From CAYTLQ01 sp964438715 (GTDB lineage: Bacteria; Bacteroidota; Ignavibacteria; Ignavibacteriales; Ignavibacteriaceae): DNA of 10,771 bases. Positions 1-6,761 of the stretch are shown here, piece by piece. The stretch is from contig CAYTLQ010000056.1 of the NCBI GenBank assembly GCA_964438715.1, positions 1-10,771 of the forward strand. The letters run 5' to 3'. The translations under genes and the position numbers were made by a program. Each line of letters begins with the position of its first letter. Within the stretch, counting starts at the first letter, position 1. The notes under the pieces are model-generated. The model was given only the letters and a program-made list of their open reading frames with translations, did not search any database and was not told where the DNA came from.

Positions 1-32
1 ATTTTTGCACCTGCCTATTAAGGGCATAATTA

Positions 33-61
33 TTGAGACAAATCTGAAATAATTTTTAAAT
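33..61 (+). promoter_or_regulatory. Candidate promoter of the sugar transporter gene
   Basis: A TTGAGA hexamer at 33-38 (5 of 6 to TTGACA) lies 17 nt upstream of TTAAAT at 56-61 (4 of 6 to TATAAT). This would start transcription near position 68 and leave a short leader carrying the GGAG Shine-Dalgarno at 76-79. The spacing is ideal but the -10 match is weak in AT-rich DNA. If the organism uses the Bacteroidota-type primary sigma factor (TAnnTTTG at -7), this reading would be wrong. Confidence 0.22.
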
Positions 62-85
62 CATTCACTTATTCCGGAGCGCCCG

Positions 86-1564
86 ATGGCAGTTTCACCA
101 ACAACTAACACTAGTTCCGTATCAACGGGGGGCAGCGACACAAATTATACCCCTACTTTAATTGTTTTAACCTCACTGTTTTTTATGTGGGGTTTTATAA
201 CCTGTTTAAATGATATACTTATCCCTCACCTTAAAGCAATATTTGACCTGAATTATACTCAGGTAATGCTGGTGCAATTTACATTTTTTACTGCTTACGC
301 AATAGTATCTCTTCCATCCGGTATTTTGGTTGAAAAAATTGGTTATAAAACCGGAATTATCATTGGTCTTTTAACAGCGGCACTGGGTACTGCAATGTTT
401 TATCCGGCCGCAAGCTATCGTTCGTATGAGATTTTTCTGGCGGCCCTTTTTGTTCTGGCATCGGGTATTACTCTGCTTCAGGTAGCGGCAAATCCCTATG
501 TTGCCATACTCGGAAAACCGGAAACAGCTTCTGCCCGCCTGAATCTTTCCCAGGCATTTAATAGTCTTGGTACCACAATAGCGCCGGTTTTTGGTTCTAT
601 ACTTATTCTTTCCGTGGCAGTAAAGGGTGCAGATGAGTTAGCAAAAATGACGCTTACTGAACAGGAAGCATATAAAATCATGGAAGCTAATTCAGTTCAG
701 ACTCCTTACCTTATTCTTACCTCTATGCTGGTAGTTATCGCTGGAATTATTGCAATATCGAAACTGCCGAAAATTGAAGCTGCGACTCCGGTAACAGATT
801 CGGGTTCTGCCGCAGAGTCACAACCAAGTGCGTGGCATTATCCTCATCTCGTGCTTGGTGCAATTGCAATTTTTGTCTATGTCGGCGGCGAGGTATCAAT
901 TGGCTCGTTTCTGGTAAATTATTTCAAGGAGCTTCTTGGTATGCCCGAGGCTGAGGCAGGAACTTATGTCGCTTTGTATTGGGGTGGTGCAATGATTGGA
1001 AGATTTTTCGGTTCAATAACTCTCTCTGATATGCAGGATACAAAGAAAAAAAATATTTATACCACTCTGGTATTTATTCTTGCTGTGGTGCTTGCAATGT
1101 ATATAACAGGGGAATACAAAAATCTCACAGGAGCAAGTTCTGAGGGATTTTCTAAAACTTTAACATTTCTCGCATTTGTTGCATTAAATTTTGCGGCTTT
1201 TAATCTTGGTAAACCAAAACCGGGCAGAACCCTCGCAATACTTGCTTTAATTGCGGCAGTGCTGGTAATTGTTTCAATGCTACCAAACGGACAATTCGCA
1301 ATGTGGAGTATTCTTGCTGTTGGTTTGTTTAATTCAATTATGTTCCCCACAATATTTACGCTGGCAATTGACGGACTTGGTAAACACACCGGGCAGGGTT
1401 CGGGAATACTATGCACCGCAATAGTTGGCGGAGCAATTATACCATTACTTCAGGGCTTCCTTGCTGATAATATTGGAATACATCATGCGTTTATCCTTCC
1501 GGTATTGTGTTATGCGTATATTGCGTTTTATGGAATAAAAGGACATATACCGAAAACAGCCTAA
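86..1564 (+). CDS. gluP: MFS sugar:H+ symporter, glucose/galactose (GluP/FucP) family
   Basis: This 492-residue inner-membrane transporter of the FucP/GluP branch of the major facilitator superfamily probably imports glucose and/or galactose with protons. The family signature is clear. The first helix carries FMWGFITCLND (about residues 33-43), with Asn42 and Asp43 at positions important for sugar and proton binding in FucP. LLQVAANPYVAILG follows at 130-143, and RLNLSQAFNSLGTTIAP at 151-167. Gln132 sits where FucP has its critical Glu; as I recall the family, that favours a glucose/galactose rather than fucose carrier. About twelve hydrophobic segments are visible, with the usual central cytoplasmic loop near 225-250 rich in Ala, Ser and Pro. 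The protein is somewhat longer than typical relatives (about 410-440 residues) because of extra sequence near 180-205 and 340-400. The start is supported by GGAG at 76-79, six nt upstream. It is transcribed ahead of the GH3 beta-glucosidase gene but separated from it by a terminator. Substrate specificity is inferred; gene symbol by family only. Confidence 0.9.
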   Translation: MAVSPTTNTSSVSTGGSDTNYTPTLIVLTSLFFMWGFITCLNDILIPHLKAIFDLNYTQVMLVQFTFFTAYAIVSLPSGILVEKIGYKTGIIIGLLTAALGTAMFYPAASYRSYEIFLAALFVLASGITLLQVAANPYVAILGKPETASARLNLSQAFNSLGTTIAPVFGSILILSVAVKGADELAKMTLTEQEAYKIMEANSVQTPYLILTSMLVVIAGIIAISKLPKIEAATPVTDSGSAAESQPSAWHYPHLVLGAIAIFVYVGGEVSIGSFLVNYFKELLGMPEAEAGTYVALYWGGAMIGRFFGSITLSDMQDTKKKNIYTTLVFILAVVLAMYITGEYKNLTGASSEGFSKTLTFLAFVALNFAAFNLGKPKPGRTLAILALIAAVLVIVSMLPNGQFAMWSILAVGLFNSIMFPTIFTLAIDGLGKHTGQGSGILCTAIVGGAIIPLLQGFLADNIGIHHAFILPVLCYAYIAFYGIKGHIPKTA

Positions 1565-1573
1565 GTATTTTTG

Positions 1574-1610
1574 AAACAGCGTCGTTATTACTACGGCGCT
1601 GTTTTTTTTT
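1574..1610 (+). terminator. Rho-independent terminator of the sugar transporter gene
   Basis: A 12-bp stem (1574-1585 paired with 1593-1604, one G-U wobble at 1582) closes a 7-nt loop and runs into an uninterrupted T tract ending at 1610. It begins 10 nt after the transporter stop codon. It implies that the transporter and the following beta-glucosidase gene are mostly separate transcripts. Confidence 0.88.
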
Positions 1611-1700
1611 CTTCAATGTAGATAGTATGAAGATTAAATCAGGGGACCTTCACTACTTATTACACTCGCTAAGAATTATATGAACAATTTTGGAATTAGT

Positions 1701-3926
1701 ATGAATCATCTTTCAAAAGCCTTCTTTTATTTTCTATTAATATATAATTGTTCATTTTCTCAAATCTCAGAAGAACAGGAATCAAAAATTTCTGCGAGGG
1801 TTGATTCAGTTCTTCGTTTAATGAGCTTAGAAGAAAAAATTGGACAGCTTAATCAGCTATCATTTGGCATTGGCTGGGGTCCAACGATCAAAGTTGCCGT
1901 TCCCGAAGAATACAAACAGATGATCCGTGAGGGGAAAGTCGGTTCATTTCTTAATGCTATCGGAGCTGAGTTTACTTATGAGCTACAGAAAATAGCAGTG
2001 ACTGAATCACGATTAAAGATACCTTTACTTTTTGGTCTTGATGTTATTCATGGATTTAAGACGACATTTCCTATTCCTCTGGCAGAGGCGGCCACCTGGC
2101 AACCCGAACTTGCTGAACTTTCTGCTCACTGGCAGGCAGTAGAGGCATCATCGGCAGGAATCCATTGGACTTTTTCTCCTATGGTTGATATTGCAAGAGA
2201 TCCGCGCTGGGGGAGAATTATGGAAGGAAGCGGTGAAGACCCGTACCTTGGTTCACTTTTCTCAGCCGCACGGGTACGAGGTTATCAGGGTAATCTTTCT
2301 GCTTTTAATGTTATAGCTTGTGTTAAGCATTACGCCGGATATGGCGGCGCTGAAGGAGGCAGGGATTATAACACGGTCGATTTTTCCGAACGGACTTTCC
2401 GTGATATTTATTTACCTCCGTATAAGGCAGGTGTGGAAGCAGGTGCGTTTACTGTTATGGCATCGTTTAATGAAATTGGGGGTATTCCCTCAAGTGGCAG
2501 TAAATACCTTCTCACAGATATATTACGAGGAGAGTGGGGCTTTAAGGGTTTTGTGGTTAGTGACTGGAACTCTATTGGTGAACTGATTCCTCACGGCTTT
2601 GCGGAAGATTTAAAGCACGCAGGAGAAATTGCCATAAACGCCGGGCTCGATATGGATATGGAATCACGCTCATATATTCAATATATGAAGCAATTGATCG
2701 CAGAGAATAAAGTTGATGTCAGCACTCTGGATGAAGCGGTAAGGAGAGTTCTTCGGGTGAAATTTTTACTCGGACTTTTTGATCAGCCTTTTCGGTATTG
2801 TCAGAAAGAAAGAGAAGACAATAATATTATGACGCCGGAGATTAAAAGAGCCTCACTCGAAATAGCGAAGCGCTCTTTTGTTCTTCTAAAGAATGATGGA
2901 ACATTACCGCTGAAAAAAAACCTGAAAAAAATTGCTGTAATAGGACCCCTTGCAGACTCCAAAAGGGATCCGATTGGTAACTGGAATGCAATGGGAATAC
3001 CGGAAGATGTAATTACTATTCTCGATGGTATTAAAGCATATACTGAGAGTACTGCAGAGGTGGTGTATGCATCCGGTTGTAAAATAAAAGAACCCGGAAA
3101 CGATGGATTTGCAGAAGCAGAGAAACTTGCAGAAGAAGCTGATGTTGTAATTTTATGTCTTGGAGAAGGCTGGGAAATGAGTGGTGAGGCACGGTGCAGA
3201 TCAACATTAGACTTGCCCGGTGAGCAGAATGAACTCGCCCGCCGTATTCACAAAACAGGTACGCCGGTTGTTACCGTATTGTTAAACGGAAGGCCACTTT
3301 CTGTTGGCTGGCTGAACGATAACACCAATGCCATGATTGAAGCATGGTTTCCCGGAACAATGACAGGAACTGCGATTGCACAGGTATTATTCGGTGATTA
3401 CAATCCTTCCGGAAAATTACCTGTAACTTTTCCTCGTACGGTGGGGCAGATACCATTTTATTATAATCATAAGAACACCGGAAGGCCAGCCAATCCGGAG
3501 AATTATTATTCGGCCCGATATATCGATCTGCCGATAACGCCGCTTTATCCTTTTGGATACGGGAAAAGTTATACGGACTTCGATTACTCTCCTATTACAA
3601 TTAACGCAAAAAGTTTTACTTCAACCGATTCTCTTGTGGTTACGGTAACCGTAACAAACACTGGTTCATTTGATGGTGAGGAAACCGTACAAATGTATAT
3701 TCAGGATGTGGTCGGAAGTGTAACCCGCCCGGTGAAAGAATTAAAGGGATTTCGGAAAATTTATTTAAAGAAAGGGGAGTCGCAAAATGTTCAGTTTGTT
3801 ATAAGAGAAAAGGATTTGCGGTTCACAACGGCTGATATGAAATTTCAATCGGAACCGGGGAAATTTAAAGTCTATGTAGGAACCGACTCAGCCACGGAAT
3901 TATTTGAAGAGTTTGAGCTGAAATAA
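1701..3926 (+). CDS. bglX: Exported beta-glucosidase, glycoside hydrolase family 3 (BglX-like)
   Basis: This retaining exo-beta-glucosidase hydrolyses terminal beta-linked glucose (or a related sugar) from oligosaccharides such as cellobiose. Numbering here is from an upstream in-frame ATG at 1680 (748 residues). An N-terminal export signal (about 8-28) has a hydrophobic core AFFYFLLIY and a likely cut before Gln28, which points to the periplasm or cell surface; there is no T9SS tag. The GH3 barrel (about 45-365) has the LFGLDVIHG block (117-125), DPRWGR (174-179), KHY (216-218) and the SDW motif with nucleophile Asp295. The second alpha/beta domain (about 390-620) carries SGEAR with the likely acid/base Glu503, and FGDYNPSGKLPVTFPRTVGQIP, as in E. 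coli BglX. A fibronectin III-like domain ends the protein (about 650-740). Length matches BglX. I chose the ATG at 1701 because it gives a compact signal peptide and has GGAA at 1692-1695; 1680 is possible and has no ribosome site. It pairs functionally with the upstream monosaccharide transporter. Exact linkage preference is unknown. Confidence 0.93.
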   Translation: MNHLSKAFFYFLLIYNCSFSQISEEQESKISARVDSVLRLMSLEEKIGQLNQLSFGIGWGPTIKVAVPEEYKQMIREGKVGSFLNAIGAEFTYELQKIAVTESRLKIPLLFGLDVIHGFKTTFPIPLAEAATWQPELAELSAHWQAVEASSAGIHWTFSPMVDIARDPRWGRIMEGSGEDPYLGSLFSAARVRGYQGNLSAFNVIACVKHYAGYGGAEGGRDYNTVDFSERTFRDIYLPPYKAGVEAGAFTVMASFNEIGGIPSSGSKYLLTDILRGEWGFKGFVVSDWNSIGELIPHGFAEDLKHAGEIAINAGLDMDMESRSYIQYMKQLIAENKVDVSTLDEAVRRVLRVKFLLGLFDQPFRYCQKEREDNNIMTPEIKRASLEIAKRSFVLLKNDGTLPLKKNLKKIAVIGPLADSKRDPIGNWNAMGIPEDVITILDGIKAYTESTAEVVYASGCKIKEPGNDGFAEAEKLAEEADVVILCLGEGWEMSGEARCRSTLDLPGEQNELARRIHKTGTPVVTVLLNGRPLSVGWLNDNTNAMIEAWFPGTMTGTAIAQVLFGDYNPSGKLPVTFPRTVGQIPFYYNHKNTGRPANPENYYSARYIDLPITPLYPFGYGKSYTDFDYSPITINAKSFTSTDSLVVTVTVTNTGSFDGEETVQMYIQDVVGSVTRPVKELKGFRKIYLKKGESQNVQFVIREKDLRFTTADMKFQSEPGKFKVYVGTDSATELFEEFELK

Positions 3927-3969
3927 TTATTGTTTCCGGATTATTATTTTAGTTTAAGTTGCCATAAAT

Positions 3970-4000
3970 AAAAAAGCCCGCTGAATCAGCGGGCTTTTTT
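3970..4000. terminator. Bidirectional rho-independent terminator between convergent genes
   Basis: A perfect 13-bp inverted repeat (3970-3982 with 3988-4000) has a GC-rich core, AGCCCGCT/AGCGGGCT, a 5-nt loop and six A on one side and six T on the other. It therefore serves both the beta-glucosidase gene (stop at 3926) and the converging secreted-protein gene (stop at 4014). Confidence 0.92.
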
Positions 4001-4013
4001 GTGCTTTTGTAAA

Positions 4014-6386
4014 TTATTTTACCAGCATCATTTTCTTCGTAAGATTTACACCGTTTCCGGTAAGAGAATAGATATAAATACCCGTAGAGAAACTTTGTGC
4101 ATTAAAGGTAAATGAATATGAGCCTTGTGCCATAGTTCCGTTAAACAATGTAGCTACTTCCTGACCAAGAATATTATAGACGGCAAGTTTATAGTTGCCG
4201 GTATATGGTATAGCAACACGAATATTTGTTGACGGGTTAAAGGGATTCGGATAATTCTGTGCAAGTTCAAATGTCGTAACAGGTGATGCATCTTCCGGTT
4301 GAATAGAAGTAAGAGGTGAATTGTTTTTCATAACTTGTCCGGAGCGGGTTCCGACGAGTAAACTACCGTTGGGAAGCGCATAGAGCGAACTTACGGCATA
4401 ACCACCAAGACCGAGATATGTCCAATTGTCTCCTAAATCGGAGGAGGCATAGATTCCATTCAGCCACGAGGAAACAAATATATTATTGTCTCCATCAACT
4501 TTAATACAATACACGGGAGCTGAGGGAATTCCGCTAAGTTTATGGAATGAGTTTCCGTTATCGTATGAACGATAAACTCCGTCAGTGAGAGTACCAATGT
4601 AAAGAATACCTGTACTTGTTTTTGCCAAAGTTGTAACAAATTCATAAGGCATTGCCAGAGGTAACCAGTTCTCACCTGAATCCCACGAAGCAGATAAGCC
4701 TTTGAGATAGCCGCCTGCAAAAATTGTGTGTGGCGTTGACAAAGCGTTTGTGTCAATTTTATCTATCATTGCGGTAATGACATTTGTCCCGATATTTTCA
4801 TTTTTCGCTGTCCATGAGTAACCGCCGTCGGTTGACTTATATACACCGAAACCCCAGGTGCCGGCATACATATTCGAATCCTGACCAATGAGTACTGCCC
4901 GTACATCAAGTAAAGGAAGAGAAGTTGTCCAGGTAACTCCGCCATCATTACTGCGTTGCAGACCACTGGTTGTGGCCGCAAATATATGTCTGCTATCGTT
5001 AACAGCGAGATCCCAGATTGCAGATACCGGAGTCATGCTGGCGTTAACAAGTGTATCTCTCACACCGTTATTATCAAGACGGTAAATTCTTCCCGCGAAT
5101 GTACCGGCAAGTACTGAATTTGAATCAAGACGAACAAGGCTCAAAACCCATACGCTATCGGGCATGAGAGAGCCAAGCGACCAACTACCATTACCACCAG
5201 TGCCGAAGGGTGGGGTGGTATTTACGGTAATTGGAACCACGGCGGGACTACCGCTTGGTGAAGTTACAGTTAAAGAAATATTACGATCAAGAGGAATGTA
5301 ACCAACAAAGTTTGTCAAATCATGAGAAGAAATGGTGTTGAGATCGGAAGCAAAAATCTGTCCTTGTACAAAAGTGCCGGTGTTGTTTATCGTTGCATAC
5401 GGTGCAAGAATAGAACCACAGAAATGGGAACCTATAAGATCAATTGTTGTTGCCGAAGGGAAATTAAACAGAATCATGTTATTGAGATTATCGACAACCC
5501 GAACATTACCAATAAACTGCAACGATGTACCCGTAACATTTATTACTCCGATTGAGCCTTTAGGTATGCTAATGACGATACTATCAGCACTGGAAAAATT
5601 GGCACCTGAAACGCTGAAAACATTAAGATAGATATCCGAACCGGTTAATGAAAGATAACCGCCTGAGAATGTTGTGATGCCATTGACAGTATGTGAACTT
5701 AATCCGGAGGAGAGAGAAATAACATTACCACCGTACGCTGAAAAATCAAAGGGACTACCCTGCCACAATGTTCCATTTGGATAGACAACTGTTCCGGAGG
5801 GAAGATTGGTTGAGTCACCATATACCACATCACCTTTGAAGATTGCACTGGAAGTAAAATTCAGATACCCGCCTGCATTAACCACCACGGGTACAGGATT
5901 AAGAGTTGGAAGTAAACCTCCGATAGAGGAGCCAATTGCCGATATATCTCCTCCTGCGGCTAACTTACCGCCGACAGTAGAGCCGGTTAGACTGGCATTA
6001 TTTGTCAATAAGAGATTATAATTGTAGTAATCACGAACATCGTAAGCGGAATTAAAGTAATTAACAAGGCAATTTAATTTCAGATCGAGTGATGCAGAAG
6101 GGGAAACAGTACCAACATTCCACACACCTGTGCCCGGATCGTAGCTCCCCTGATCGGGATCATCGCTGATGTACTTTAATCCCCGAGGTACAACGGCATT
6201 AACAATAACACCCGGCGCCGGAGAAATAGTGCTTGGATTTGTTACAGTTATCGTGTATTGAATTGTATCTAAATTCAATGGGTTGCTATTATCAACCGAG
6301 GCGCTCAGTACTACCTGACCAAAAGCCTCAGATAATGTTAATAAAAAATAAAAAGTAAAAAGAATTTTGAAGTTTTTCACAATCAT
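4014..6386 (-). CDS. Secreted multidomain protein: DUF11-like, choice-of-anchor A, Asp-box propeller, T9SS sorting domain
   Basis: This 790-residue extracellular protein has no known enzymatic role. A signal peptide (about 1-23, core ILFTFYFLLTL, ending AFGQ) directs Sec export. Residues 24-105 look like a DUF11-type immunoglobulin-like repeat (YTITVTNPS, GVIVNAVVPRGLKYISDD). Residues about 118-365 resemble the choice-of-anchor A domain: NYNLLLTNNASLTGSTVGGKLAAGGD, then a glycine-rich beta-rich stretch, then GSILAPYATINNTGTFVQGQIFA. From about 405 to 690 five Asp-box motifs follow (SNDGGVTW 479, STDGGYSW 518, SWDSGENW 567, SYDNGNSF 607, SSDLGDNW 648) at 39-49 residue spacing. This fits the BNR/sialidase-like beta-propeller fold, with no sialidase active-site pattern that I can see. 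The last 80 residues (NYPNPFNPST at 711-720 to KKMMLVK) are a type A T9SS sorting domain, so the protein should cross the outer membrane and be released or attached. The start has a good AAGGA (6393-6397 on the minus strand), six nt away. A role in surface adhesion or glycan binding is only a guess. Confidence 0.88.
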   Translation of the reverse strand: MIVKNFKILFTFYFLLTLSEAFGQVVLSASVDNSNPLNLDTIQYTITVTNPSTISPAPGVIVNAVVPRGLKYISDDPDQGSYDPGTGVWNVGTVSPSASLDLKLNCLVNYFNSAYDVRDYYNYNLLLTNNASLTGSTVGGKLAAGGDISAIGSSIGGLLPTLNPVPVVVNAGGYLNFTSSAIFKGDVVYGDSTNLPSGTVVYPNGTLWQGSPFDFSAYGGNVISLSSGLSSHTVNGITTFSGGYLSLTGSDIYLNVFSVSGANFSSADSIVISIPKGSIGVINVTGTSLQFIGNVRVVDNLNNMILFNFPSATTIDLIGSHFCGSILAPYATINNTGTFVQGQIFASDLNTISSHDLTNFVGYIPLDRNISLTVTSPSGSPAVVPITVNTTPPFGTGGNGSWSLGSLMPDSVWVLSLVRLDSNSVLAGTFAGRIYRLDNNGVRDTLVNASMTPVSAIWDLAVNDSRHIFAATTSGLQRSNDGGVTWTTSLPLLDVRAVLIGQDSNMYAGTWGFGVYKSTDGGYSWTAKNENIGTNVITAMIDKIDTNALSTPHTIFAGGYLKGLSASWDSGENWLPLAMPYEFVTTLAKTSTGILYIGTLTDGVYRSYDNGNSFHKLSGIPSAPVYCIKVDGDNNIFVSSWLNGIYASSDLGDNWTYLGLGGYAVSSLYALPNGSLLVGTRSGQVMKNNSPLTSIQPEDASPVTTFELAQNYPNPFNPSTNIRVAIPYTGNYKLAVYNILGQEVATLFNGTMAQGSYSFTFNAQSFSTGIYIYSLTGNGVNLTKKMMLVK

Positions 6387-6761
6387 CTTCTTTCCTTAAA
6401 GAGTTATAAAATAAACGAAAACCTTAAAATCTTGGTCAACCGGGAGGTATTATCTTGGAAATATACATTTAAAGATAGAATTCTACAAGTATTTTCTTGT
6501 ATTTGATGAAATAGTGTGATTTATATCAAAAATTAAAAAACTAATTTCAGTGAATTGTGATGTTTCTGGTATATATAATAACGAATACATAAAACACCCA
6601 GTAAGCAAAAGATTTTTTAGTGAAAATCAAACTCAGTCAACCCTGAATTTGTAAGATAAAATTACCGAAAATTAAACTAACGCCGAATTACGATTTTACG
6701 AACAATTCGCCACACTTTTTATTACATTTCATCACTGTTTTTATTGATTTATGAAACTCTC
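6387..6761. other. Divergent intergenic region (about 375 bp)
   Basis: This strongly AT-rich stretch lies between the minus-strand secreted-protein gene and gatE and shows no credible gene. On the minus side there is the AAGGA ribosome site and a possible promoter: TTGACC (complement of 6434-6439) with TTTATT (complement of 6410-6415), spacer 18, weak. A 6-bp inverted repeat TACAAG/CTTGTA lies at 6484-6501. A CRP/FNR-like palindrome is listed separately. A TG-N-TATATA extended -10-like string at 6567-6575 points toward gatE but has no -35 partner. A CGAATT/AATTCG repeat at 6684-6709 with a 14-nt loop lies 35-50 nt before gatE. No Shine-Dalgarno is seen before gatE. Confidence 0.6.
6515..6530. 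promoter_or_regulatory. Candidate CRP/FNR-family operator
   Basis: The 16-mer TGTGATTTATATCAAA has the form TGTGA-N6-TCAAA, or equivalently (T)TTGAT-N4-ATCAC when read on the minus strand. That is 9 of 10 positions of the FNR-type TTGAT-N4-ATCAA box and 9 of 10 of the CRP-type TGTGA-N6-TCACA box. It lies about 130 nt upstream of the secreted-protein start and about 230 nt upstream of gatE, so either gene could be the target. The match is direct; function is inferred from the family consensus, and AT-rich DNA raises the chance of coincidence. Confidence 0.3.

Noticed and set aside
1057..1416. 119-codon open frame on the minus strand inside the sugar transporter gene
   Set aside because: It lies wholly opposite a gene with strong family motifs, has no recognisable domain and no ribosome site; it is a codon-composition shadow.
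5332..5631. 99- and 77-codon open frames on the plus strand opposite the T9SS protein gene
   Set aside because: Two overlapping frames in the same region with no motifs, both antisense to a well-supported coding sequence.
6555..6579. TTGTGA ... TATAAT promoter-like pair pointing at gatE
   Set aside because: The TATAAT hexamer is perfect but the spacer is only 13 nt, too short for a sigma-70 promoter; the AT-rich context makes the hexamer unsurprising.
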